This document shows, one piece after another, positions 46,622 to 57,291 of a DNA stretch of 64,000 nucleotides. The stretch spans positions 62,001 to 126,000 of the forward strand of contig NHZP01000011.1 of assembly GCA_003313425.1 (NCBI GenBank), written 5' to 3'. The notes under the pieces were generated by a model, which was not told the origin of the DNA, made no database searches, and worked only from the letters and a program-made list of their open reading frames with translations. This DNA comes from Pseudopyrenochaeta lycopersici. Its lineage: Eukaryota; Ascomycota; Dothideomycetes; Pleosporales; Pseudopyrenochaetaceae. Within the stretch, counting starts at the first letter, position 1, and the number at the start of each line of letters is the position of its first letter. The position numbers and the translations under genes are program-made.

Positions 46622-47008
46622 TGTTAAACTTACCTAAGAGGTAACAGCTTAAGCAACTGTGTGTTAACCACGGAGAGGAGCTAAAGCGCTGTATGATCTG
46701 CTATTATGTAAGGCAGTTAACACGTATAGTTAGGACGGTCTTAGTTAAAGAAACTTAATTTAAAAGGAAATAGATAAAATAGCAGATACCTCTTACCTTT
46801 GGGGGAGAGGTGCTGCCTATATACATGAGCTAGAGCAGGCTAGTCCCGATCCAGTTACCTAGCTTGGTAAAAGGTAAGAGGTAACAGTTACCTTTCACCT
46901 GCGTCTAGTAACTTGGCAGGATCGTTACCTTTCACCTGCGTCTAGTAACTTGGAAGGATTGAACCCTTTCACCTGCGTCTAGTAACCTGAAAGGATTGAA
47001 CCCTAACA
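46622..47008 (-). repeat. Gypsy-C 5' LTR, complete 387 bp
   Basis: TGTTAGGGTTCAATCC start and TTTAACA end on the minus strand, little mutated. It shows the same internal three-fold cacctgcgtctagtaac motif as the copies at 62-1209. Confidence 0.85.
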
Positions 47009-47842
47009 CTTACTTTTCTATAGCTATTACTTCCTTTATATATTAATTAATTAAATTTATTTATTATTATAACTACTCTTTACAAGCTTAAGTAATACGT
47101 AGCTCTTCTAGAGCTTTCTTATACGCTTTTATTATAACCTCTTATATATTTCTAAACTCTTTTATTTACTCTTAAAGTTTTACTTTTTAATTAACTAGCT
47201 ATTTAAACTTAGATTTTATAACTTATATATTATAATATTACTCTTAATAAAGATACTTACTATATTTCTTTAAATAAATATAAACTTTATATACTTTATA
47301 TATAATATATACTTTTAAACTATATCTTCTTTAAAAGAGTTAATAAAATTATAAAGACGTTAGTAATAAATAGTGCTAGACACTTATAAATATTTAAGTA
47401 TTATAAGATATAATATAGTAAAAAGTAAAAAAAGCTTACGATATATAATAAGTACTAAAGATAGCGCTAGGATAAGAGGGAGATAGTATTATAATCCTGC
47501 TAAGACTCTATCTTAGTAGCTATAATAGAACTTTATATATATTAGATAGATAACTGAGATTATATAATATACTTAGTTAATTAGTATAATTAGTAGTACT
47601 AAGTACACTAAGCATACTAAGTAACCTGTATAATATCTATATATATAATTTGTAATAATAAACTCTTATAGCTTATTATATTTAACTTAATATTATACTT
47701 TATAGTATAGTAATAGTAATACTAATTATACTTAAAACCTTTAGCACTCTTTATAGAAGCGCCTTCTTACTGTCTTAGTATTAAACCCCTTATCTACTAA
47801 GTCCCTTACTCTATCCCTAAGAACTAACCTTGTAGTCTTATT
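47009..47842. other. AT-rich non-coding remnant
   Basis: Extremely AT-rich, with no recognisable element motif and no open frame. Confidence 0.5.
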
Positions 47843-47880
47843 AGTTATCCTTACTAATAGCTTTTAAGATCTTTATACTT
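47843..47880. repeat. 38-bp direct repeat at the right edge of the AT-rich block
   Basis: Exact copy of 15832-15869. Copia-derived sequence of normal composition starts immediately after it. Confidence 0.85.
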
Positions 47881-48178
47881 ACGCATACTACCAGAATAGG
47901 GTCGCTAAAAGAACTAACCACATAATTTAAGAAAGAACAGCATTCATAGTACAGGAAACGTCTATCTCTAGACAAATCTCTAAGATTATCTCAGAAAAGG
48001 GCACTAAGCTCTTGCGCATCTCCAGAATTCCCGAGAACCTCTGGCCAGAGGCTGTACAACATGCCGTCTAGCTCAAAAACCGAACCCCAGCACGCGCTCT
48101 TCGCAAGAAAGACGCAAAGACCCCATACGAAGCTCTAAAGGACGACAAACCCACTCTCACCAGAGAACGGATATGGAT
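47881..48178 (+). pseudogene. Copia integrase fragment
   Basis: Plus-strand codons read NRVAKRTNHII, then ISEKGTKLLRISRIP, ENLWPEAVQHAV, LKNRTPARALRKKDAKTPYEALKDDKP. This corresponds to the end of a Ty1/Copia integrase core (NGVAERxNRTI, LWxEAVxxAxYLxNRTP, TPYExxxGxKP). At least two in-frame stops are present. It is cut at both ends: on the left by the 38-bp repeat and on the right by a pogo fragment. The minus ORF at 48068-48262 is its shadow. Confidence 0.78.
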
Positions 48179-48189
48179 TGGGAAGCGCA

Positions 48190-48870
48190 CTGCCAGAAAC
48201 ACATTTCTGACCTGATAGAGCTTGGTAGATGAGAGCAGGCGTGATGGCAGTACCATCAGCACAGATGCAAGCTATAGTAGTTACCTACTCACGATTACTA
48301 TCCTAGAGTATGTACTTTAATTTTCCTACCTCGTATATTATACTTAAGAAGACGTACTTAACCTTAGATAGTATATTAATAAGGAAGCCTTTCTTATCTA
48401 TATTATATATTTAACGCGTATTAATCTTATATTCTTTAATTTTTTGCTTAAAGAGCTTAAAGTAGAGTGCGTACTTAAAGGCTAAGTTAGCTTTAAAGTA
48501 GTTACGATTAAGGCTAGATACCTAATATAAGAGGAGCTTAATATTATAACGCTTAATAAAGTAATTAGCCTAGTTTTTACTAATAAGTCTCTAAGCTATC
48601 TAGGCTGCGAAATTTTATAGTATAGGCTTAGAAGGAGGTAATCCTTGTGCGCAAAGCTTATAGATATACTATATAAGCTCTCTTTCTTACGTAGTACTAA
48701 GTAATCTGCTATTCTTGATATTCTGCTTACGCAGTTGCTGTACATATCTACGCCTCTTCAACAGCGTTGACTGATCGTAACTAATTTTTTTATGCATAAT
48801 CCGAATAACGGAAAGATTCGCCTATCTTTAAGGAATTCAGGGCATCAACTGCAGCCTGAATATTCGCCAT
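48190..48870 (-). pseudogene. pogo transposase N-terminal fragment (third pogo relic)
   Basis: The ATG at 48870 opens MANIQAAVDALNSLKIGESFRYSDYA, parallel to MGKLKDALAAIESLKPGEEVSYRQIA in the 9073-10224 transposase. Further on the minus strand reads KRHNIKLL, FKYALYFKLFKQKIKEYKIN, YNIDKKGFLINILSKVKYVF and IACICADGTAITPALIYQAL, then stops matching at the Copia junction. It is more mutated than the copy at 9073-10224. The upstream flank (gagttatcgcgtgttaaaaattgg) resembles the other element's leader, but no terminal inverted repeat was found. Confidence 0.8.
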
Positions 48871-48899
48871 CTTGGTGGAGTTATCGCGTGTTAAAAATT

Positions 48900-49735
48900 G
48901 GATGGAAAATCGCGTTCGCGTGCGAGCCGTAGGACGTGCGCGTGGTAGTAGAACATGTTAACGGTTTACTATACCTATCTAAGATTAGCGTTTTAGGATT
49001 GCCTGTGGCGTATTGTGATAGATTTCTAGAAAGTGTCTATGAACCACAAGGTGAGGCAGACCGCTTGCAGTTCGCCTAAAAGAGCCTTGAGAAACGAAGG
49101 TTTATGACTGAAAGGTTGAAGCAGCACAGAGGGATTATGATAGTTGAATACAGGGATTGATTTGATGCTTCGTGTTGGCCAATTTAATTAGTTATGAGGC
49201 GGCCCAAGTTGCGTGTCCACGGGATCCTTTTGCCCCTAGTCTCTTGACTCAGGTGTACAAGCTAGGGCCACTCCCTCCCTCAGTTACAGGCAATCTGAAG
49301 AGCAAATCTTGGGATAAGAGGATTCGAACGCCGCGCAATATGTGCTCTCGCAGCACCGCCGCAACTTTGAGGTGACCACCGAATAATTGAAGTCGACTGC
49401 GCGCTCGCAGTCTAGAGATTTCGACACCATCTTTCCAGCTTCGAAAGATGTTTCACTTTCGTACCACACCCGTCTGCGGGAAATCAATCACGTGAAATAA
49501 TTGTGGTTCTGAGCAGAATCGTCAAAACTCTGCATTCCTACGGATTTCGGATTAGAGACAGCTAATAGAATCAATGATTCGAAACATCGAATTAGCGCAA
49601 ATTGAATGATGCTAGTACATCGCCGTGCACAGCCGACATATAGGCCCCTTTACGGTTTCGCTAGTTCCCATACGACTCAAAAAAGCTGATTGAAGGCATC
49701 AACTAATTTGGGTATCCGGGCAATGATCTTTCAAA
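48900..49735. other. Intergenic, nothing recognised
   Basis: Normal composition. Two overlapping ORFs at 49172-49375 and 49284-49487 look like chance frames. Confidence 0.4.
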
Positions 49736-50703
49736 TTACTTCATTCTCCGTCCATAGTGCCCCGCTGGATCATATGTTGCTGTAGGTTGATAATTTCCTT
49801 CTGTAGCCTGAGCTTGTAATTCGGCAGGCGCCTGTTGGCAGTTATATCCCTGAGGCTCCGGAGGGATTCGGCTTTTCCTGGTTTCATTGTTCGTCTCTAC
49901 TTGGTGATCGAGTCTTCTGCGGAGGACGAAAATCCAAAACCCCAAACCAACTACAATAGCAAAAAGAATCGGGCCAATAACTGCTCCAGCTATCCATGCC
50001 TTGCTTTTGTTTGAGGGAGGCATACCCCGGCCGGAAGAAGTTGAAGACGAGGAAGAGGAGGTCAAAGTAGCCGTTGATATACTACCTGATCCTATTGCAG
50101 ATGTGAATCATTATCCAAAGTCACAGAATATGATATACGTACGCGAGCTGCTAGTTACTGGAGGGGTACGATAAACTGCCCAATTGTTCCCTCCACATCC
50201 AAACATAGTAAAAGCGGTAGAGGCACCGGAAGTTTCATATATAGTGCCAGTTTGACATGGAAAATTTGTGAAGCTTTTATCGACGTTTGATTAGACATCA
50301 CTTAAAGACTGCAAATTATGAGAAATACATACCAAGTGAACGGAGTGTTTCCTAAAAGGTCATACATCTTGAAGTTTGAGCATGCTGTGTAGAATCAGCA
50401 ATTTAGGGCCGAGGTGGGACAACAGGCCGCATAAGACCCGGCTGTCTTCCAGGTCTGTCCATCAGGACAGTAAGTAGGCACATCTACACATTGCATTAGA
50501 AACCATGGACATGCTTCATGAAGCTTCGAGGTTAGCTGACAGCTTCCTTGAACCTCTACATAACCAATGAGCTGGTTCTTGTCGTCTCTCCGGCGAAGCT
50601 CAGGCGAGGCTGTGATTTCGGGATGCGGAGCCGTGTGCAGACCATTAGAAAGACATAAAAACATAAACGTCATGGCAACCCAGCGACGATACATGTTATG
50701 CAT
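49736..50703 (-). pseudogene. Cys-rich, Ser-rich single-pass membrane protein gene with one in-frame stop
   Basis: Three exons fit with consistent phase: 50703-50333, 50273-50143 and 50091-49736, with introns of 59 bp (donor GTATGT) and 51 bp (donor GTACGT, acceptor ATAG); total 286 codons including the stop. Order: signal peptide (residues 1-24), an RR-DD processing-like site, a Cys-rich ectodomain (CPDGQTWKTAGSYAACC, CQTGTIYETSGASTAF, MFGCGGNNWAVYR), a Ser/Thr-rich stalk, the transmembrane helix AWIAGAVIGPILFAIVVGL with an RRR stop-transfer, and a Gln/Pro-rich tail. This is a common fungal surface-protein layout of unknown function, perhaps sensor-like. The only lesion is TGA at 50395-50397 after residue 102, where CGA may have stood. 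It is a young pseudogene, a readthrough candidate or a base error. Confidence 0.68.
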
Positions 50704-51099
50704 TCGAGAGCTGAGGGGGAGTAAGGGTGAAGTTTGATATGATATGGTTCGCCTTCACTTGTTCGACTTGGAGCACACCCCGCAGCTGAGAATTGCTTTT
50801 GCGCGAATGCGAAGCCACTCGCCCTGCTCCAATCAGAACCGGCTTAGGAGGCTATGTAAGCTTTCGTTTCTATTTAGTCGCATCCACGTTAGCCTGATTG
50901 GCCATTTCTTGCTTGGGAATGCCATGAGTAGTCATTATTTCAACGTGAAAATGTCAGCATCGAGCCACACGACGGGGCGGGATTATATAGATTGTTAATA
51001 GTTAGACGCGTTACTCGGACTACAGTACAAAATTAGCTGTATTAAGGAGTGAGAGCTGAAATGTTGACCTTGACGTGCACGGGCCTCATCTCCAGTGAG
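50704..51099. other. Intergenic, nothing recognised
   Basis: The ORF at 50744-50998 has no recognisable domain. The first 100 bp would hold the promoter of the gene at 49736-50703. Confidence 0.35.
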
Positions 51100-51570
51100 G
51101 CCACGGGTCTTGGCGCCAAGCTATACATGCCATTCAGGATCATGTGGTCTGGACGTTTTTGTTGATGTGCCACATGCACAGGAGCTGAGGAACTTCCGGA
51201 AGTAGTGCACAAGCTGACGTCTTCAACGCCTTTTCCTGATCGCTAATAAACACCCGCGGTTGTTGGACCCCTGTTTTGAGGAGGAAGCTCGCTATAGCCC
51301 AGTGGTAGTCCCCCTGCGTCTCACTACTAAGGAAGCAGAAGCCTGCGGAGAAGGTTTGCAGGTTTGTGCAGTCGAGGATGTGCAACAATGGGAGTCTGTA
51401 CTTGTTGGTGCAGTATGTGCAGTCCATCAACAGTACATCCGGATTAGCAAGCAGGAGCTCGACCTGCTTTTGGTGCCTTGTTATCTCCATGTTGGCTTTA
51501 CCTACCTCAGCCGCCCCCTTGGCTGCTCCTTTGCTTCTTCCCCAGTGTTGATATATTGTTGCATGCTTGT
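51100..51570 (-). pseudogene. MULE (Mutator-like) transposase fragment
   Basis: The open frame 51490-51140 carries the MULE domain core: LLMDCTYCTNKYRLPLL with the first catalytic Asp, FCFLSSETQGDYHWAI, then VFISDQEKAL with the second Asp, and LLCMWHINKNVQ (the CxWH motif). The same frame extends upstream to about 51570 without a clear start. The N-terminal DNA-binding part and C terminus are absent and no inverted repeats were seen. The family moves DNA by cut and paste with a DDE nuclease. The fragment is not RIP-mutated. Confidence 0.8.
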
Positions 51571-52089
51571 TCCGATCATGTAAATGCTTTCGACAGTGTT
51601 ATAGAGCTCGTGCTTGACTGCACTGAGCATGCGAGTGCTGTTATCCGAGTGTAGTCTTTGTTTTGGTTTGCAGGATACTGAGCGCGTCGCATACCATGCT
51701 AAGGTTAGGGGCGTGCTGCACTTTCAATATAGATGCCAGCGTGCCGTGGATGGTGGTCTTCACAGGGTGTGCTGGAACGGGCTAGCTGTAAGTGCACTTG
51801 ATGCAAGTTAGCGCGTCCTAAAGGTAGGTGCTGAGTCGTGTAGCATGCCCACGAAATGTGGTGGGCTATGCGGGGCCGCTACTCGCTACTCGATTGGCGT
51901 CAAGAGCGGCCGTTCGTGCGCGAGAATATACTCTAAAAATTATATTCCCGCTGTTTATGGTGTGTTCCACTCAGTCTAGGTGTGCTGCTGCTGCTGCTGC
52001 TGCGGTTAGCGAAGCCGACGCCGTCGTTTCTCTGGTTTCCCCCTTCCGTCCTGCGTGGGCATTAGCTTACCTTTGTCTTCTAAACGTAA
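51571..52089. other. Intergenic with a (CTG)6 microsatellite
   Basis: Possibly decayed upstream MULE sequence. (CTG)6 lies at 51985-52002. Nothing else is supported. Confidence 0.35.
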
Positions 52090-54156
52090 CATCTAAAACC
52101 TACTAGTTAATAGCATAATAGAAGGTTCGAAAGAAATATTGAAAACCAATCCACTGAAATATGACAAACTTATGTTCCAGGATTCTATCTGAATTCTTAA
52201 ACTTGAAGCAGCTGCGACTGAGGGCGCGAGGCTCCATGCATCCTTTTTCGAGGTCAAATTGTCTGAGGCGCCATCGTACGAAGCTATCTCGTACACATGG
52301 GGCGCTGCCGTATTTTCAGAAACTCTGCACATCTATTCCAGCTACGTCAAAATCACCGAGAGTCTTGCTTCAGCCCTGCGGAACTTCCGACACATGGACT
52401 GCGAACGAATCATTTGGGCAGATGCCGTCTGCATCGACCAGAATAACGTTGTGGAGAAGGAGCTTAGGTCGCAATGATGGGTGAAATCTACAAAAGAGCT
52501 TCGCAAGTGCTTATTTGGCTTGGAAACGACTTATCTGAGATTGGGCACGCGGTAAAAGGCTTTGAGATCCTTGCGGATGAATTGAGTACCTCCAACGCTT
52601 CGCTGAAACGGTGGGATATCTAGGTTCTGGAATGGGATAGGCGCTTATCACGCAAGCGCTCGGAAGATGCTCAATCAGAGCCAGAACCGAGGGTTTTTGA
52701 GGAGGATTTTGAATCACTTTTGGACGGGTCAACGCTGGAATCACGACTGCCGATACTCTCTCAGGGTACTGGAATATCTGATATGCTCCTAAGCTATGAA
52801 ATGAACCTTATCTACGACAGCACTTGGTTTTCAAGACTTTGGACCGTGCAGGAAGTCGCCCTGGCTGCAAAAGCGACACTTTTCTGTGGAAGACACGAGT
52901 TGGACTGGCCGCGTTTTGCAGCAGTCATGGCGCTGCTCAAATCGCATCTGTTGCGAACACCTGTCTACATGCGAAATCCCGAAACCATTCTTGGGGCATG
53001 CTCAGTGATTGAAACGAGAGCCTTGTAAACTAATCTCACCATCGAAGCAAGAGGTCAGTGCGGCGCAATTGTCACGTTTCAATCGCATTGTCGAAATTAT
53101 TCGAAGTCAGAAATGTGAAGACGATCGAGACCGTATCTACGGGCTGTTGAACCTTCGCTCCCCTGGTACGCCCTTGGAAATACAACCAGACTATTCCAGA
53201 GCAGTGTCCTTTGTCTACCTGGACTACGCACTGAAGTCTCTCGAACAATGAAACGTCGGGATTCTCTATGATGCCGGTAATTGGTACCGAGAAGACACTG
53301 GTGGCTTCATTATCCTCAGTGCGAGCGAGGCTCTACCAACTTGGGTTCCTGATTTCCGAAAGACAAGTGTTCGAAATCGGTTACCATGGCTCAGACATGC
53401 GTCCGACTTTCAGAGCAGGATCTGCGGAGAATATTCTTGGGAAACTCCGAAGTGCGAAGATGGGAGTATTCCAATGTGTATCCAGATCAGTGGTTTTGTC
53501 ATGGACCGAATTATCGAAGTAAGGGGAAGTCGGCTACACAGCAGCAGGTCTTTACCTCCGATCAGCCACTAACCTTCACTTTAACCCAGGAACTGGTCAA
53601 AGCCTGTCGAGAACTTTTTCGACAATATTGCGCCAAAAAGGAGTACCCGACTGGTCAAGATCCAGAAGTTGCATTCTGGAATACAGTGGCCATGGGAGGG
53701 AACTGCGCAGGCATGGCCCGAATACTTGGAGACCGCAAGGCCCCACCACAAGCCATCGCCAAGCTGGGTCACCTTTTTGAGAAGCACTGCCTTGATAATG
53801 ACAATGGAGATGTTGCTACGCATCCTCTTGTGGACTTGTGGCTCAATACCGACGAGCTAGATACCTTTCAGAAGCTAAGTCCAGAAGCTCAGTGCGCGGC
53901 AGTATTCTACGAATGTATCCGGGAGATGATGGATTCAATTGGATTTGTTGTCACCGAGAAAGGATTCATGGGACTTGTTCCACCAGGGACACAGCTAGGG
54001 GATCGTGTGGCTATTATTTCTGGAGCGCCATATCCATTTGTCGTACGACCAATTCCACATGCGATGTTCTTTGTTCTTGTTGGCCCTTGTTATATTCAAG
54101 GTTTGATGCATGGGATGCGTTATGAGGGTGAGCCTACTACTATATCTCTTTTATAA
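52090..54156 (+). pseudogene. HET-domain (heterokaryon incompatibility) gene, broken
   Basis: HET proteins trigger cell death when incompatible hyphae fuse. The N-terminal HET domain is clear: APSYEAISYTWG, ITESLASALRNFR, IIWADAVCIDQNN (52259-52475), then, after a frameshift near 52475, MMGEIYKRASQVLIWLG, and later STWFSRLWTVQEVALA (52815-52860). A second shift near 53020 gives EDDRDRIYGLLNL (53118-53156), then ALPTWVPDFR near 53330, and a third shift near 53530 joins the 53386-54156 ORF with the family's C-terminal VTEKGFMGLVPPG, GDRVAIISGAPYPFVVRP and GPCYIQGLMHGM. In-frame stops are at 52190 (TGA), 52621 (TAG) and about 53249 (TGA). At least three shifts and three stops make it a pseudogene; the start is not preserved. 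Confidence 0.85.
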
Positions 54157-55176
54157 TATTGCCGTTGCTGCATTCATTGGTTATGGTCCCAACTCGCCGT
54201 TGTATTGTAAGTATACGAATATTATCGTAGAACATGCACACCAGCCTGTACGTGTAGATGTCACGCCGTACATTGCTCCATGGCATAATGCTTCTATCCA
54301 ATGCGAGAGAGAGGGGAACATGAAGCAAGTCCGTGCCGTGGCCGATCCGCAGCTGCGACGTGTACGGAAGAATGTCCGGGAGGGTATAAGTGACCAGAAC
54401 GACGTCGACCTCCTCACTAGGACTTCTTATCGCGGGGGCGAGCGAGTTCCGTAGGACGTAGGAGGCAGGGATTACTGTGGTGACGCCTTTGAATCTGAAC
54501 AGATGGGACCTCAACATAGTGGTGGTGCTGTTGTGTGCGAGCCAAAATTACGCGCTGCTCCCGATTTTCACCTCAGAACACAAATGGAAGGGCATCCAAC
54601 TGACGGAAGGAGAGGCGCTGATGGTATTGGGCTATAGTGATGACAGTGGCGTACCAGTACCAGCCGTTTTCGTAAGCCGTCCATTCCGTATCCACTTCTC
54701 CCAAGCTAGTAATCGCACAACTCAACTCCCATCAGACAGTGAGCTACCCACTACTCTCCTAGTCAGGCTGCTAGCGGGCTAATTTTAAGTCTGAAAGGGT
54801 GCAACCTATGGTAGCGTAAAGTAGCTTACAGCATTACTTTCACTCTAGCGAGTTGCGCTCATTTTTCTTAACGGCACCAAGTCCTCGTTGATCCGTTCAG
54901 ATACAGACTCGTCTCCCACCCCTACATAGTGTTTTAAAAACATAGATACCTCCTTGTGAAAGAACAATGCACAACTCAGAGGGTCTAACACAACCAGCCT
55001 CCCTCGCTTGTATGACATATCCAAGTTTGTTAGAATCAGTATCTGCGCTACAGTAAACAAATTCGATTGGACTGCAGTGTTTGTACCAATTGACATTTTT
55101 GAACGGCAGTATTCATTGAGTACTCCAAATATAAACGCCACATAAAACGCCGAGACCGTTTTCTGATAGACGCCGT
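54157..55176. other. Intergenic, no supported gene
   Basis: The ORFs at 54477-54782 (plus) and 54845-55141 (minus) are about 100 codons each with no domain I recognise. The minus one lies immediately downstream of the receptor gene and could be 3' sequence or chance. Confidence 0.35.
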
Positions 55177-56523
55177 CTATGTTACCCTATCCTCATAAGA
55201 AACACTCCATTTGACCTCGCGTTTGATGATCATTTCTTGACTGCCGTCACTCGTTACGCTGCTACCACGTGCTTCATGGTGCCCAGTCTGATAGAATACC
55301 ATATCTGGATCATTGGGATCACACACATCCGCTGCTCCAGTACTTCGAACACTCTTGGTTGGGCGACTGCGAGAACTTGTAACGCCCATATCTTTTAACT
55401 TTCCTTCCCGTATATCTTCATCTGCATCATTGAGCCTGATTGAATGCTGTAGCGACTCAAGTGGGTATGATCCATTGTTACCCTGCCTAGATTTGTAGCC
55501 ATACCGAAAATCCACATCGATTTCCATGCCAAATCCGGAGTTGAAGGATTTCATGAAAGCCTTCAAAGTTGGAACCGTTGCGGATAAAAGTGACCATAGA
55601 AGTTCAAATTGCTGACAGACAAGAGCGGGAATGATTGCCTTGGAGACGTTTGTACTATTGGCATAGTGGGACACATAATGAAGGTGCATAGCTGCAAAAG
55701 CAATGATTGGTATCCTGGAACCAAAAGCGACAACCACCTGGAGTTTGATGTGCCGCTTCAACTGGATAGGCCAAATGAATGCCACCGGCAAGAGTAGCAA
55801 TAGAACTTCGATGAGCATGTCAAATGCGGCAATAATGCGCCAAACAGTTTGCCGGTTATGGCATTGGCGAGGCTCGCTTTTCCGGATGAAGTTCGACGGA
55901 CTGCATGAAAGCGTGATGCCTATAATGGACCCGGTGGCCCACAGCAGAGTAAGAAGAATAGTTACGTGGCAGACAATCCACGGTCTTTGTGTCACGCTGA
56001 CATCGCGAGGGAATAACCGCAACATGAGTGCGGCGACCGAAGCTTTCGCCATCGCAAGGCTAAGGATGAGAAAAACTTGCGCTGCAAACGTTGCCTGTGC
56101 CTGAAGTTAGCTCATATTGAAGAGATTGACTAGGGCAAATATAGGTAGGACTACCTCTCCGACGATCGTTATTTGCGGGGCATTGAGTAAGTAATGGGAT
56201 AACCCAAGGCCTTCTTTCAAGGCGATGAACAGAGGTATGACCTCGCCCAGCTGCAGAATCTGTCTGCTGTGAGAAAAACTCTTCCACAACAACATCTCAC
56301 GTACAGTTGCCACTATAATAGTTACATCGTCTGTACCGTACAGCTTCCATTTGATGTGCAATCGAACGATCAGTACTAGCGAACCGTATATAAGGCAGAG
56401 AATGGAAGCTATCCAGAGCTGTCCAGAAGCATTGTCGGCAGTAATCGGAGCAAAGCGGTAACCAGTGTCGTGGGAGGCGGGTATCGAAGTCATGTTGGCG
56501 TAAGAAAGTGCCGCGTCAGGCAC
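55177..56523 (-). CDS. Pth11-like rhodopsin-domain integral membrane protein
   Basis: Three exons in phase: 56523-56305, 56259-56155 and 56100-55177, with introns of 45 bp (donor GTACGT) and 54 bp (GCTAAC branch point directly before the CAG acceptor). They give 415 residues. The protein has an outer N terminus with an N-glycosylation site (NMT), seven hydrophobic segments, the GLGLSHYLL motif after TM2-3, MAKASVAALMLRLFPRD (the K-x-S-x-x-x-x-x-L-R-L-F signature of the fungal rhodopsin-domain family) and a long cytoplasmic tail from about residue 300. This family includes Pth11-type GPCR-like receptors thought to sense surface or nutrient cues; the ligand here is unknown. No lesions are seen and length is typical. 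The start at 56523 is the first Met before the first TM segment. Confidence 0.82.
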
Positions 56524-57291
56524 GAGCGAAGGCTGTTCTCTCTTCGTGGAGAGTCGTGATAAAGCAGCGCTTGGATTTCAGAGCATCGAAAGGTACAGAA
56601 ATGAACGACTTGCAAAGGAATTGGTGCGACGGGAAGAATTGTGTTATCGCATACATGATAGCCTAAAGAACATGGATGCTTGGGGCATTCGCTGGAACAG
56701 CTGTCCGTCGAGCGCAGGAGAGCAAGGTACCACTGGGATGTGATTCGATGCTGGGGCACAGTGTTATCTTCGGGCAATGCCCGCGACCGACAATTGGGTC
56801 GGAACCATGAACGGGGAGCGGTCTGCTCGCCATCAGGCAGGAATGAGCTGTTTTGAATATTGCTAGCGCTAGTCTTACGGCCCGATCAAGAACAGTCTCC
56901 TTCGCATAAATATTGCACTAGCGAAAGTACGAGCGAATGGGCGGAAAGACCCGGGGCCTTGGGAACCACTTACAAGCAATCGGAGCGCCGACCGCTCGGT
57001 CGGGCCCAACGCGCGTCGTACCTGCTAAGAGACTGCGGGACGGGGAAGTGGCGCGTGCGGCCCCGGAGGGGGCTCTCCCGCGTTTTTGAATGACAAGCTC
57101 GCCTTACCCTGCAGTCTAGCCTCGAATCACCTCACCCTGCAGTCTAGCCTCGAACCACCTTACCCCAATGCGATTTGAGGAGGTTCAGCCCCCAAGCCGC
57201 TCCATTATGAAATGTCCCTTGTTCACCAGGTACCGGCAAATCGTCCATCTCATTCTCCCAACGCCCTGAACATTCCTCGCCCTCCTCAAGT
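56524..57291. other. Intergenic between divergent receptor and permease genes
   Basis: About 770 bp separate two genes transcribed away from each other, so both promoters should lie here. Overlapping short ORFs on both strands have no support. Confidence 0.5.
57103..57166. repeat. Two tandem 28-bp units plus a partial third
   Basis: Units 57103-57130 and 57131-57158 differ at two positions (core ACCCTGCAGTCTAGCCTCGA), and a partial third copy follows at 57159-57166. They lie about 130 bp upstream of the permease start codon. Confidence 0.9.

Larger units (their letters stand above)
39011..47008 (-). mobile_element. Gypsy-C, a minus-strand Ty3/Gypsy chromovirus
   Basis: The 5' LTR is at 46622-47008 (387 bp) and the 3' LTR at 39011-39310, which has lost about 87 bp of its outer end. 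A polypurine tract (AAAGGGGGGGGTCG on the minus strand, plus 39311-39324) sits directly before the 3' LTR start TGTTAGGGTT, fixing the orientation. The pol domains and a chromodomain read on the minus strand. The element shows RIP-like stops. A second copy of its LTR and leader begins the window. Confidence 0.86.

Noticed and set aside
15870..47842. The AT-rich block as a centromere core
   Set aside because: Length and composition would be compatible, but gypsy-rich RIP blocks are also common in chromosome arms and no sequence evidence separates the two; CENP-A ChIP would be needed.
49300..49375. tRNA-like GATTCGAACGCCG (T-arm reminiscent)
   Set aside because: On neither strand do the flanking bases pair to form a T stem, and no acceptor or D arm fits, so no tRNA is called.
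54477..54782. 101-codon plus ORF
   Set aside because: Could be a relic, but no motif, start context or neighbour supports it; kept only as a note in the intergenic entry.
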